Counted from the first letter of the stretch, positions 48,756 through 61,530 are shown. The stretch is DNA of 64,000 nucleotides from Annona cherimola (GCA_030490835.1 CM059972.1:18081764-18145763), one strand, 5' to 3'. Made by a program: numbers and translations. The notes: a model not told the origin generated them from the sequence alone.

Positions 48756-48789
48756 ATATGATAGGTATACATATATGAATATAAAAAAA

Positions 48790-49105
48790 AAAAAAGCAAA
48801 AAACAAAGCATAATAATCCTCCTGTAACGACACTGCCGATTTGCAATGGGTTATTCAGGAAGTCGCGTTGGGCTCATGGAATGCACCCGCACCTCTTAGC
48901 TACTTACGTTGGTTTTTAGTGCCAGCGAGCCGGGGAATCTTCATTGATGGTGATGGCCCATTTGATTTTGTAGGTGCAGGACAGCATCATGGCCCGCTCG
49001 AGTCACATCACTAGGCAAGAATCAGAGACTCCAATCTAACTTATTAAAGGTATATCAGATGTTCAGAAGACGTGGGCAAGGACATGTAGAGAGAAAGATG
49101 AGATA
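48790..49105. other. Spacer, no feature recognised
   Basis: A less AT-rich segment (48840-49030) without a convincing frame. Confidence 0.35.
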
Positions 49106-49608
49106 AAACAGACGTTATATATGTACAATTCTTTCCAAATTTAAGATTTTTTACTTTTGATGTAAAATCTAATTCATTAATTATAATTAAAATCATTTAT
49201 TTATCTGGGTATCAAGTTTTGTTTCAATCAAATATGTTTATGGGTCACATTTATTAGAAAATATATATTTATGTGTAAATTATAAAAAATGTTAAAATAT
49301 CAATTTTAAAGTAGTATATTCCACATCTAAACCGTCCAAAATATCATTTTTATGTGAATAATGATTTTATAAAGTAATATTACATTTTAATACGTGTGTA
49401 AATAGATCTAAGCGTTTTTCATAATTTACACATGAATATATATTTTTGAACAATTGTGGCCCACGAACATACTTGATTGGGATGAAACTCGGTTTCCTGA
49501 ATAAACAAATGATGTTAAACACAATGAATGGATTAGATTTTTCATTAAGGATCAAAATCTTATATTTTAAAGAAATTACATAAGTCCTCTTCTATGTAAG
49601 AAGCAGGA
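49106..49608. mobile_element. MITE, 'cttctatg' family copy 4
   Basis: Family interior: 'ttgatgtaaaatctaattca', 'aagcgtttttcataatttac', 'caatgaatggattagatttt' and a right end cctcttctatgtaagaagc. The left end is worn. It abuts the hairpin MITE at 49612. Confidence 0.6.
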
Positions 49609-49611
49609 TCC

Positions 49612-49985
49612 ATATATATATATAGAGAGAGCTGTTCGCTGCACCGGAACAGCGGTGCAGTTGCCCAAAAATGGGCCTCACATGATCATTAAATCATGAT
49701 CTACTCCACCCATTGTATTTAGAATAATATATTCTATTATCATACAAATTTTCATCCCAATCAGATATGTATATGGGCCCCATCTGAAAATGGTACAAAT
49801 CCAACATAATAAAATAGTTTAATGTAAATAACAACTTTAAAGTATCTGATTGGGATGAAAATTGGTATGGTAATAGAATACATTATTCTAAATGCAATGG
49901 GTAGAGTAGATTATGATTTGATGATCATGTGGGGTCTATTTCAGCGACGCTGCACCTGAATATATTCTATATATATATATATATG
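49612..49985. mobile_element. 'gctgcacc' hairpin MITE copy
   Basis: The left end, gagagctgttcgctgcaccg, and right end, cagcgacgctgcacctgaat, are flanked by (AT)n runs. The two halves mirror each other ('catgatcattaaatcatgat' / 'gatttgatgatcatgtgggg'). Confidence 0.7.
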
Positions 49986-50084
49986 TATTCTATGTCGTTA
50001 TGTGCAAACACAATCCCCAAAAGAGTGGAAGAATATCTATCTTTTAGCCGATCTTGGCAAATGTTCACTTATAATTAAAGAGCT

Positions 50085-50405
50085 ATGATCTTTATTAGCT
50101 CGAGCTGACATAAACTTATATTAGCTAGCGTTAAGATATTTTTATAAGTATATTTTTCTAATTAGTTAATTCATATATCGAAGTTTATAATTTTTTGATA
50201 TGTATATATTTGATTTTCAAAAATAAAAAAATAACTTAAATACCCCTCAAAATGTTGATTTTCGAAAATATAAACACAATTAACAATGTAAAATTTGATA
50301 CATGAATTAAATATATTTGGAAAAAATATTTTTATAAAAATAAAAATAAAAATACACTTTTTAACATAAGCTTATATTAGCCTTGGCTAACAAGATCATA
50401 ATATA
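50085..50405. repeat. Fold-back element
   Basis: The left arm, 'gatctttattagctcgagct' and 'cataaacttatattagctag', mirrors 'taagcttatattagccttgg' and 'ctaacaagatcata' on the right. Confidence 0.6.
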
Positions 50406-50729
50406 TAATATTAGATAAAATAATGGACCATGTAATGGGAACACTTATTTTATTGACTGACTAGCTAGTTTGCATGCATGCATGGAAAGAAGCAGCAGCT
50501 GCTGCAAGCCAATTAATTAACCATCTTAATTATTGTATAAAGAAAAGCCATCTTAATTGCGCCTTTTAAAAAAAAAAAAAAACTCTAACGAGGCCACCCA
50601 TGCATGTGTGCCCGCCAGCTGCCATTCCTTATAATTGGGAGAGAGAAGAACATCCAAATTTGGAATGCATTCAAAGAGTTCATCATCCATGTGCCGCCGT
50701 TGTTGATTTATAAATTTAAATTAGGGCTA

Positions 50730-51215
50730 CTTTCTGTGAAACTTCTCTTCAATATAACTTTTTTTATTTTTAATGTTTTGATGGTTGATGAAAATTCTAC
50801 TCCAGTTATTATATTTAATATCATTTCTATTATCATAGAAACTCTTTCATTTGTTTAATATCATTACATATAGGCTTTATCTATAAATGTGTAAAATCAA
50901 CGAAATAAAATAATTTAATATTAAATATAAATATTCAAGTAGTATTTTCGACATCTAAACCATCTAGAATATTAATACTTTACAAATAAATAATTTTATA
51001 ATATAATAAATATATATGTAAATGGATCTAAGAATTTTTTATAGTTTATAAATGAATATATCTATTTTAAGCAAATGTAGCCCATGCAAATATTTGATTT
51101 AGATGAAACTTGGTCTTATAACTAAACAAATGATGTTAAATATAATAAACGGATTGGATTTGTATTAATCATCAACATATTAAAAATGAAAAATCTGATT
51201 ATATAGAAATGGAGC
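50730..51215. mobile_element. MITE, 'cttctatg' family copy 5
   Basis: Family interior blocks ('ttttgatggttgatgaaaat', 'gtaaaatcaacgaaataaaa', 'ataataaacggattggattt') and a right end ttatatagaaatggag. The ends are diverged. Confidence 0.55.
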
Positions 51216-51711
51216 CTTTTAAATTATTTATTAATTCATTCAGCAGCTTTTAATTTGTCACGGTATTTTTTCTTTACAGGGGTCAGCAATTATGTGGTAG
51301 ACAATTATATATGAATTTATTACACAAAAATTGCAAAAAAAAAAAAAAAAAAAGCGGCCAGAACTGACAAGTGCCCCACTCTCTTGCACTCGAGAAACAT
51401 ATATATTGTAATTGGCGATGCCTCCTACCCCAGTCACATGCAAGCCACCCACTAAATCATAATTAATGGGTTAGAACAAGGACTTAGTTTGTAAGGATAT
51501 ATCTATGGTCCGCTGGAAAGAGATCAGGAGACTCTCAAGTCAAAAGTGATTGATGATGGATGGTCGGCTTTAGCGGTCATTGATGAAACAAGATAATGAA
51601 TATTCCATGAGTCCAGTTGGGCGGAACCGCTTCCATTATATTCAATTTACATGGGTTTGGGGTCTGGTAATCAATACCATCGCTACCTAGCTATAATTAA
51701 TTTTTACTATA
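51216..51711. other. Spacer, no gene called
   Basis: It includes an A-run at 51335-51353, possibly a retroposed tail. No domain was found in short frames. Confidence 0.4.
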
Positions 51712-52084
51712 AGTCATGATACTATACAATATAGTGTACAATATTCAATTTTTCATTTTATCTTTATTTTTTTATTTTTGTTCATAAACATGTTTTTTTA
51801 AGTGTATTTAATTCATATACTAAGTTTTTCCATTTCATAATACTTTTACATATTTATTTTTTATTTTTAAAAATCAGAGGCATAAAGTCATTTTTACCCT
51901 TAAAACTTGTGATTTTTAAAAATAAAAAATAAATATGTAAAAGTATTATAAAATAGCAAAACTTAGTATATGAATTAAATAAACTTAAGAAAACATGTTT
52001 ATGAAGAAAAATTAAAAAATAAAGTGAAAAATTGAATATTATATGATAAGCTAATATATAATATATTGTATAGTATCATGACTC
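51712..52084. repeat. Near-perfect 370-bp fold-back
   Basis: The arms of about 180 bases pair almost throughout: agtcatgatactatacaata at the left against tattgtatagtatcatgact at the right. Pairing runs inwards through 'ttcataaacatgttttttta' / 'taagaaaacatgtttatgaa' to a hinge near 51900. The left end shows a short mismatch where the right arm has ~15 extra bases. It is non-coding. Confidence 0.85.
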
Positions 52085-52200
52085 TTTTACTATTGTCTGG
52101 AGAAGTTTGCTACATGTTTTTTTAAAAAGGAAGAAGAAGTTTTTTTTGCATGAAACAGTATGGTGTTATTGACAATATGTTTAAAAAAAAAGTAAAAAAT

Positions 52201-52515
52201 AATTAATTTGTAAATATATCTACATAGCTTAACCATAATTGCAAATATATTCATATTGTTATGTCTCCATCACTGTGCCAATTCAGTATGTTTATATTCA
52301 TAAATTTATATAAACTATGTGGATATATTTACAGAACCGAGTATATTCATTTCGTTTTTAAAATTGTAAATATACTCATATAATTTACTTTTGTTTGCAA
52401 ATATACCTATGCATAATGATGTTGTGATGGTTTGCATAAATTTAAAATGATTATCAAACTACATGAGATTATTTGTAATTTCTGAAAGACTATATGGGTA
52501 TATTTGTAAATTACC
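52201..52515. mobile_element. Mutator-like MITE, diverged
   Basis: The left end, aattaatttgtaaatatatc, and right end (reversed: ggtaatttacaaatataccc) match the family at 16.6 and 21.9 kb. The 9-bp flanks do not match well. Confidence 0.6.
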
Positions 52516-52855
52516 CTCTATAAATATTGTGTTTGTTTAGAAGAGAATGAAGGGAAATGAAATAAGAATGAAATGAATATGATAAGGATAAAGTGGAATA
52601 TAAAAAAATATGGTAGCTGTATGAAAATATATGAAAAATAATGGAACTATACAAGAAATGATGGGAATTATGAATAATAAAAAGAAAAAAGAAAAAGAAA
52701 AAAAAAAAGATAACTGCGTGTTGACTTTTGCACCATGTTCCGTTCTTGTCCATTCTCCCCCAAACAAACTCTCAAAATCTACATTCGCTTGTAGCGGTCG
52801 GTGTTCCTAATTTATAGCTAACTTGGTAGGTGTTTTGAGTTTTGACAGCAGCAGC
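52516..52855. other. Spacer with worn MITE-like motifs
   Basis: The stretch between 'gtgtttgtttagaagagaat' (52530) and 'ccccaaacaaactctc' (52757) looks like a diverged element with Tourist-like ends. No gene is present. Confidence 0.35.
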
Positions 52856-52859
52856 CGCA

Positions 52860-52990
52860 TGTTCTCATGGCGCAGCACAAAAGTATTCCTCTTAGAAATG
52901 AGGAATCGTGGATGCGAGCACGGGTTCGAAATCGAGGATTGGATATCATAGGCCGGCAGATACACCCGACCTCTGCTGTAGGGTGGCTAA
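52860..52990 (+). mobile_element. tRNA-derived SINE
   Basis: An A-box-like tggcgcagcaca (52868-52879) and a B-box gggttcgaaatc (52922-52933) at tRNA-like spacing. No poly-A tail or duplication was identified. Confidence 0.5.
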
Positions 52991-53134
52991 CCAACATGCA
53001 TGCCAGCAGCGAATATATGGTAGCTACGATATGTCACTGCTCGCGTTCCAGTACTTACTAATAACGAGGCTTTCTACATATTCAAGCATAACTGTTTTGA
53101 AAATAATATCTGGTCGTCCACTTTTATATATTTT

Positions 53135-54415
53135 CAATTTTTATGGGAAAAATTCTCCGCATACCCATAACTTGTGGCTAATATTCCTCTTATACCCGCA
53201 ACAAATCAAAAATTCTACGCATATCTATAACATTTCACCCATAATTCATTTGATACCCACGTCGTCACAAGTGGCCGTCAACTGGTGGGAAAATGATGAT
53301 TTTGTCTATAGATGAAAAATTCCCCATGTACCCACAACATTTGACTTTTATTCATTTTATATCCATAACATTTCAAAAAATTTCTTATATTATCAAAACA
53401 TTTTACCCATAATTTCTCTTGTGTGACCATCGTCACGGTCCGTCAAGTTGCATTTGTTATAATTTTTTGAATTCCGAAAATATTTATTTTCTTTCCAAGA
53501 GCCGCCTCTTCTAGCTGTAACTAAGGGTGTAAATAAGATTAGTTTCAACCCGAACATGACTAATTCAACCCGATTTATAATAGGGTTAAATTAGCATTTT
53601 TGTAAAAAAAATAAATTATATAACCCGATTTGAACCGAACCTATTTCGAAAGTAGGTTGGTTTGGGTTGGATGATTGTCAACCCATCCTAATTTCATATA
53701 TTAGTGTACAATATAATAAATTATTAATAAATAGTCTTATATTAGCACAAAATATATAGGAATTTACTAAACATTATTGATTTAAAATAAGATTATTTAG
53801 TAATTATATCATTGTATAAGTTATAAATTGAAAAATTTTCCTACAAAAAGGATTAATTTTTATTCTTTCATATAAATTTATAGCTTTAAATAGATTTAAT
53901 TAAGCAAAATATTTTTAATATTATATGTTTATTAACTTAATTTCTAACTCGAACCGAACCAATTTTTATAGGATTAAAATAGAGTTGGTAAATGTGTGAA
54001 AAATAGAGTTGAGTTGAGATTTTATAATGTAGGTTAAGATTGTGTTTACTCCAATCGGAGTCAACTTAATCCGATTTACACCTTTAACTGCAACTCTCTC
54101 AAGTTCAGCACGGGCTTGATGAATGAAACTTGACGGACTGTGATGGTGGTGACACAAGAAGGACTATGGGTGAAACGTTGTGGGCGTGTAAGAAATTTTT
54201 AAAAAATATTGTGGGTATACGAGAAATTTTTTTCATATCTGTTTATTGAAGTTCAGGGTCAAAATTGTTATTTTTCCTCAAGTTAACGACCATTTGTGAC
54301 GACGTGGGTACCAGAAAAATTATGGGTAAAATGTTGTAGATATGCGTGAAATTTTCAATTTGTTGTGGGTATAAAAGGAATATTAGCCAAAACATGGGGA
54401 ATTTTTTCATTATTG
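53135..54415. mobile_element. Long inverted-repeat element, interrupted
   Basis: The left arm (cataacttgtggctaatatt, then 'cctcttatacccgcaacaaa', 'ttgatacccacgtcgtcaca') is mirrored on the right ('gtgacgacgtgggtacc', 'tttgttgtgggtataaaagg', 'aatattagccaaaacatg'). The arms are over 250 bases. A hAT-type MITE (53522-54086) lies in the middle, so the original unit was about 700 bp. Confidence 0.68.
53522..54086. mobile_element. hAT-type MITE nested in a larger inverted repeat
   Basis: The left end, taagggtgtaaataagatta, and the right end (reversed: taaaggtgtaaatcggatta) are clear inverted repeats. The 8-bp flanks gctgtaac / actgcaac match at 6 of 8. Subterminal 'caacccga' repeats resemble the element at 37.2 kb. 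A minus frame inside is not protein-like. Confidence 0.72.
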
Positions 54416-54800
54416 TACATATAAATTTGATTTTGAGGGGAGCTTTTGCATATAGGTCCTTTTAAGTTGAGAATTCTCACTTTTTGATAAATTTTACAAT
54501 TGTAATATATGGTTTAAAGAATTACAAGACAAATCCTGTAATGCAACTAAAATTTTTCCATATTTAATGATAAAATAGTTGCATGCGTATATATGCAACG
54601 ACTATTTGGCTGCATATCCGTTTTGGCATCTGACTATAGATATGCCATAGTTAAGTCTCTTATGCAACTAAATTCCATCAAGGTAGTTGTATATAATAGT
54701 TATAGGGTATGCAGCCAAAACTTGTTATCTGCATTTAATTACTATATGTATAACGCATAGACTTGGAAAAGTAATCTTGAGCCCGTAGGTTATGGGTTCC

Positions 54801-55170
54801 ATGGTGTGATATTATTCAATCTAACTGAGTAGCTTAACTACATAATTTTAAAAATACATTATAACATATTTAACATGAGACCTATAACTTCCTGAAAATC
54901 TCTCCACCTTTTAATATAAAATTTGGTTCTAGGCCGCTATAGCCGCACTAATTTTCTTCTAATTTATCTCTAAACCACCACTCAATTTTTGGCTTTTACT
55001 TGTAGCTTTGGCTTTTACTAGATCAACTCCCCAACACTCCTAACCACATCTACTGGAATCACTCTATAGGATACAGGTCTCATAATGTGATATTATTCGC
55101 TCTGGCTTGACAGCTCAACCGCATAATTTTTAAACGTGTCATATCAAATTTAACATGAGATCTACTTATA
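54801..55170 (+). repeat. Pair of ~85-bp direct repeats
   Basis: 'ggtgtgatattattcaatct' ... 'gcttaactacataattttaa' ... 'atttaacatgagacctataa' (54800-54890) recurs as 'atgtgatattattcgctctg' ... 'gctcaaccgcataattttta' ... 'atttaacatgagatctactt' (55087-55172). They may be two copies of a short retroelement or parts of one larger repeat. Confidence 0.6.
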
Positions 55171-55174
55171 AATC

Positions 55175-56210
55175 CCTATATGTAACAACACTTTGTTGTT
55201 TATAATATTTTATGTAGTCTTACAAATTTTTGCTGCTTAAAATTGCCTGCATAAAATGATTTGAGTTGCGTTGTGGGGCAGTCGAAGAAATTTGCTTGTT
55301 AATTCCTCTAGTCAAACGAAGCCCTAACATTTGCTTGTTTTTGACATTAAATGATAAAAAAAAATCCTTCTAATAATTCTCTCCAAAATGGAAATGGCCA
55401 AAGCATTGGTTTTAGACTAAATTTGTTTATAAGCTACTTTTCTATTCGGGTTTCACTTCTAGCGAACTGGTTTAGCACCAATTCAAACCTGGCACACTTT
55501 GATGATGGGGTGAAACACACTTCATCACTTGCTTTTAAAATCACCTGTGTAGATAGGAATCTGAATGCCACATCTAAACTAAATATGTGCGTGACTCCTA
55601 TTTGATAAATGTGTAAATAAGTGTAATAAGATTATTTAATTTATACATCAATTTTTAAGTTGTTAATTCGACATTTAGACCATGTAATATTTTTATTTAT
55701 GGATAATAATTCTATAAATCATTATAACATTTAATACATTTGTTGTTGGATATAAATATTTTCATAATTTATATATAATTATATGTTTTAAGTGTGTATA
55801 TGACCTACCAATACTTAGATTGAAATGATTTTTGGCATTATAGTAAAACAAAATAAATAATTTCAAATAATGTGAATAAGAATTCCGATTTTATTATGAA
55901 ATGGGGCCTATCTAAGAAATTTTTTTCAGTTACTTGGAAGTGAATACAGTTATGTTAAACTTTCCCAGCAAAGAAAATTTTCCCTTCTCATATTAATGCT
56001 CTTATAAGTAAAGAAAAATTTTCTTACTTATAATAATACTTTTCTAAAAACAAAAAAATTTGATTGTGTGAATATAAAAATATGAACTATTAGTAAATTT
56101 CTAAGCTTTTTAATGGTTGCTTATATCACGCATACCATCAACTATTAAAACTAAAATTTTATCCAAAATTTATATTTTTACAAAAAAATTTGGTGGCCAA
56201 CAACTAAAAT
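55175..56210. other. AT-rich DNA, no gene called
   Basis: The part 55600-55960 shows weak family resemblance to the 'cttctatg' MITE interior ('aagtgtaataagattattta', 'aagtgtgtatatgacc'), too diverged to bound. Confidence 0.35.
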
Positions 56211-56215
56211 TTTTA

Positions 56216-56495
56216 GGGTGTGTTTGGGAAGAGATAAAACTTTTGATGAAAAGTTGTAGAGAGTAGAAGTTGTCAGATGATGTGATTGACAGGGGTAATG
56301 ATGAAGAATAAATATGATAAAGTTGAAATAGATAGGTTAGTTGTATTGGTAGTTGTGTAGAAGTGATTGAAAAGTAGGGTAATTGTATAGAAAAATGTGA
56401 AGAAATGATTAACAAATAGGATAGTTGTGAAAAATGAAAAGTTTTAGATTGAAAATATTTAACTTAACAACTTTTAGTTATTACCAAACACACCC
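56216..56495. mobile_element. Tourist-like MITE with TTA duplication
   Basis: A 280-bp element with ends gggtgtgtttggga and taccaaacacaccc, flanked by TTA at 56213-56215 and 56496-56498. It is the best-preserved copy of the family in the window. Confidence 0.9.
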
Positions 56496-56593
56496 TTACA
56501 GTGTTTGGGACTTTAGTGTGTTCTATTAACCAAACACACGTAAATAGTGATTGATGCTTGATGCCATACATATTAAAAATATATGAGGTAGAA

Positions 56594-56750
56594 ATTTTTT
56601 TTTTTATTAAGTCACTGATCAGACAATGGATGAAAGTGCAATCTAGAGAAATAATAAAGGAGATAAATGCTTCAACCTAACTCCAAAATTAAAACTCGAA
56701 CTCACACGAACCTCATACATACTCCAGTTAGCCACTTAATCATCCTAGTC
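56594..56750 (-). mobile_element. tRNA-derived SINE
   Basis: On the minus strand: an A-box-like ttaagtggctaactgg (56723-56739), a B-box gagttcgagttt (56692-56703), then a poly-A tail (T-run 56595-56605). Confidence 0.65.
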
Positions 56751-57879
56751 GTCAGGTAGAAAATTAAGACGGTAGTTAGAGTTTGATACCATAAATCCAA
56801 TCGCAACCAATAATCTATTCAATCTACGAATGAACGCCAATCGATGTTTTTCAATTCTCGATAATTTAATGGTTGTTGAACGATTCTGACATAACATGTA
56901 CATATATTTCTGGCAACTTGGCCTGTACAAATGGTATCATTTCTGATTCGTAGAGACGATTGTCTGTACAAACATTATGGCCAGCCCATTTGATATTTGT
57001 CAGATACTTTACTATCCACGGATCCAATTTGCTTGATCTGACACTTAATTAATTATTACCAATTAAGAAATCAAATATTATATGTATAATAGATAGGTTA
57101 TTCTTTTAAATGCTCAAATTAACAATCGATTCATCATAGACAATACCGTTGGGTATATATAACCACCCTGCATATACTATAATGTATATGGTATATGGTG
57201 TGATTTTGGATGGTTAATTTAGTTAGAGTAGATACTTCTACTGTAAGAAAAATATAGTATGTGGTCAACTTTTGTAATTAAAATTTTAATTTGGCTGCAT
57301 TCGATCAATCCCAAATTCGATGCTAACTACCGTCAAACATTTTAATAATATTTACAACCAAAATTTGATAGTTACTTTATATTGGAGCAAAATATTAAGG
57401 AGATGAAAAATTAAAAAAGTAATAAAGGTAAAAATAGAACAAATTTTCACTTTATGTGGGTTACAATTTTACTTTTCTCAGGGTAAATTTGTTATCCTAT
57501 TTGCTACTTATAATAATTTTGTAGCTAGCCCAAGATACAAAAGTTGAAACTTAAACTAGAATAGAAAGCAGCTCATCTTCTAAGCATATGAACACTTGAA
57601 AATAGAATTTTGATTTGAATGAAGAGAATTTAAAAAAAAGTATCATAATATTACGAATCAATAACTAGGACAAAAAATTTCTGAATTAAGACAACAACAA
57701 ATGATGTCTCAAATCAGACATGATGGAATGTCTTGAAGAGAACAACGGATATCTTGGGTGGGGAGAATAGTGAATGAATCTGCTGATTGTTATGTCTATT
57801 TATAAATTTTGATATAAGATTAACAAGATACCCGTTGCAATTTGTTGCATCTTTTGAAATCATTAAGAAGCCATCTATA
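56751..57879. other. AT-rich DNA, no gene called
   Basis: Short frames only. Nothing was recognised on either strand. Confidence 0.4.
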
Positions 57880-58175
57880 TGCAACCAAATATTATATATG
57901 GCTAGATTGATATAAGATAATAATCTTGTATACTGAGATTTTACATAGCTAAATGCTAATCTCGTGTATTTATATATTTTTATTTTTATCATTTTTATGA
58001 AAGTGGTAAAATTTTTATTCTTGAAATTTTGTAAAATTGTGCACAAGAATAGAAAATGATAAAATTTGATATATAAACTAAATACAAATAAGCCCTCATA
58101 AAAGGAAAGAACAAATAAAATAATAAAAGTATAAATAATATATGATGTCGTTACTTAGCTAAGTAGCAACTATCA
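57880..58175. repeat. Fold-back-like element, diverged
   Basis: Shared vocabulary with the fold-back group ('ctcgtgtatttatatatttt', 'aaaatgataaaatttgatat'). The outer arms pair only partly ('tagctaaatgctaatctcg' region against 'tatgatgtcgttacttagct'). Confidence 0.35.
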
Positions 58176-61003
58176 TATAGGATCATTATCAGTTGGTGTA
58201 TAATGTTATACGCAGAAAAAGATAACTTCTTTTAATGAAATCTGTTGTAGTGGTGTGCATAGATAGCCTAAAGATTAATATTTCGGTAATATATATACTA
58301 GTTGAGAACACGATGGATGCCAAGGGAAAAATAAAATAGAAAACAATGAATGAAAGCAACCAACAGGGAAAATCTAAAGGGGCAATCATTTGGTAAATGG
58401 ATAGTTAATGGTAATAGTACAAATTATATATATTTATAATTTTAAATGGATGGTAATGGTAAATAGTTAAAAAAAATTCGTCGAATATTATTCTTAGGAA
58501 AGCAATAACGTCGAGAGGTGAAAAAGTCATTTTGACTCTCCAACAGTTATATATAGCTAAACAGGACATTTAGCCATTTAGATCAGCTGTTCATTTGAAA
58601 TCAAATTTAGATCAGCACTTCATTTGACATCAGTTCAATTGAAGGGACCAGCTACACATGAATTAATCCCGCAGACATGGGAACATTCATTTGCCACTAT
58701 TTCTCTTCTATTTTTGTTTATTTAATTTTCAGCTAGATAATTTTATAATAATCATTTTGAAGATATATACCTAAAGGCCTTCATGCGAAAATTGGCACTG
58801 TCAATCTTATCCAATCTCCAGCCTCGATCAGCAGGTGTTAAAGAAGCATATTTATATATACATGCGTGGGCGAAATTAGGTGTGAGCGTGGATTATTTTA
58901 ACATCATAAAGTGCATGATCTGTACCAAGCTAGAGCAGCAGCTTCCATAATAATTAATGTTCTTCTCTTTCATCCATACACTGACCATAAGACCATTTCA
59001 AGTTTAGGTCCAACAGAAAAATACTGACGGATTTGTATATTAACAAATTAATTAGTCACTTGCCAAGTTCATGTCACATTTTATTTTATTTTATTATATA
59101 ATTTTTATTATATATGTGGCCTACCTGGCCTATCAAACATTTGCAGTCTTGTAGATATGTCATTGGCATGTTATGGGAACTTGTTATGGAAGCCTTTTTT
59201 GAGCTGGGCAAGGTCCTTGGTCAGATGTAGTTTTCAAATTAAGCTTAATTTGCCCTACCAAGGGTAAACATCAGTAATAATTAATTAATGAAGAATATTC
59301 AGTGATTTATTATTTACAACTAGGCAAATGGAGCCTGTAAGTTTAACTGCCAGAAGTGGAAATAACACCATCAAAGGTTGAATTCAGGAAAAACTGATAT
59401 ATTTCTTAAGTTCTAGTTACTGTCTAAGCTAAAGAATCTTGGGGTAAATTTGAATTAGGAAATATATTTGGTGCACCCAAATATGTATTACAGAGGGGAA
59501 TGGTAAGAATTGCATAATTATATACCTTTATCTAAATAATTACAAACTCGATTTTTCTTACATTGAAATTCATCTTTTAATGATTAGCCTACTTCTTTAG
59601 CGATAATGCTCTTTCCCATCAATCATATCTTCTCTATAGCCACCACGTTTATATTTTTGTTTTATCTTTTTTTCAAAATTTCAATTTGGTTAAAATATTT
59701 TCTGAAATTTGAACGAGGGCAATTGCCCACCAGTCCATGACGATCCACCGGCCCATTAATGTGCCCAATTTTTCTTGTATTAATTAACCTCACCTGACCT
59801 CAAACCAAAAAAAAAAAAAAAAAAAATTCTATTTTATGGTAAATATTTGAATTCCTCGAAAATACCATACCAGTTTTTACAGTATGGAACAAACCGTACG
59901 GACCTTATTCATTTGATAATAATGAGTAATCCATGCTCAACATTGAGCAAATACAATCTGGTGGATTCCTACACAGTTGTGATTAACATTCTCTGAATTT
60001 GTCTTGTTATGATCATCCTATTCCTCCCCGAATAAATCGTTTCTCTTTAGCTTTTCCATCTGTTCATTAACTCGACATTTTGTCAGCCAATTTTAATTAT
60101 TTACTGCATTTTTAAAAACTATATACATGAGATGAACCAAATTGATTATTACCTTTATCCAACCGTACCCACACTATCAGGGGGCCAAACATCATTGAAA
60201 GTAGTAAACAATCATATTGCACTAAATTCCCTATGAAACCAACTTCTCGTCTTGGAACAATATTAAAGTGAAGATAATTAGACGAGTGCAGCTCATGATT
60301 TCACAGCCATTAATCATCATTTTTATACATAGTTTTGGAAGTTTTGGACATCCTAATCCTCCAGATCAGTCGGAACATCTTTTGATACATAGCTTCATCT
60401 CATTATTTAATTCGATGGAGGTTTTCTAGAAAGCCTCCCTACATTCTATCTATCAATTGTAAATTGGATGGTCCAATGTGCGCTATTGGCATTTTAAACT
60501 CATGTTTTAAATCCTGAGTTTTTTGTATTTGCCTTTTAAATGATATATTGTTTTTATTTGTTGCATTTAAAGCTTAGTCATTGAGAATGAGGTTTAAAAT
60601 GCAATAAATGAAAACCCAGAAGTCTCCATTTCAAAAAGTTCTGTAATAATTTTTATTTTTTTCAAATATCAAACACACACTTAGAAGGCTGGATTAATCA
60701 CTTCTTATTATGAGTCCACGTCTTTCACATGTGAGTGGGTTAATATAGCTGCCCACCACGTGAGGGAAAGGACAGAAGGTCATTCTTTTTCGTTGTTGGG
60801 TCTGCCTAATCCCATCATTGAGATGTAGCTTCCACTTCCACTTAATCAAAAGGTACGGAATTTACAATCCAATAAAATAGGAGCCAAAGGAGTGAGATTT
60901 ACCTAGGAATTCTATTCTTGCTTGTCAATTACCCCAAAAGCCGCTTTCAACCTCTTCCAAACAGTAGGGTCTGTTGCTCTATTGTTCTTATATAATATAT
61001 AAG
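58176..61003. other. AT-rich intergenic DNA
   Basis: No gene recognised over 2.8 kb. There is an A-run at 59807-59826 and one ACGT-core site, ccacgtgagg, near 60757. All open frames are short. Confidence 0.45.
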
Positions 61004-61530
61004 TCTCCGCTTCTATATAATCCGGTTGCATAAAACTGAATCTATATAATTCTTTTAAAATCAAAGATTTTGATCTTTGATGGAAAATTTAATTCATTCA
61101 TTGTGTTTAAGATCATTTGTTTATCTAGGGAATTAAGGTTCATCCTAATCAAGTATGTTTGTGGGTTACATTTATTAGATAATTTATATATTCATGTGTA
61201 AATTATGAAAAATGCTAAAATATCAATTTTAAAGCAGTATTTTCGACATCTAAACCATCCAAAATATCATTTCTACGTGAATAAATGATTCTATAAAATA
61301 TTATTATATTCTAATATATGTATAAATAGATTTAAGCATTTTTCATAACTTACACATGAATATATATATTTTTGAACAAATATAACTTATAAACATACTT
61401 GATTGGATGAAACTTGATCTCCTAAATAAATAAATAATATTAAATATAATGAAGGAATTGAATTTTTTTATTGAGGATCAAAATCTTAGATTTTAAAAGG
61501 ATTACATGCGTCCATTTCTATGTATTGGGA
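61004..61530. mobile_element. MITE, 'cttctatg' family copy 6
   Basis: The left end, gtctccgcttctatataatc, is mirrored on the right by attacatgcgtccatttcta. Interior family blocks are clear: 'aaaatcaaagattttgatct' left, 'gatcaaaatcttagatttta' right, 'aagcatttttcataacttac' in the middle. Confidence 0.68.
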
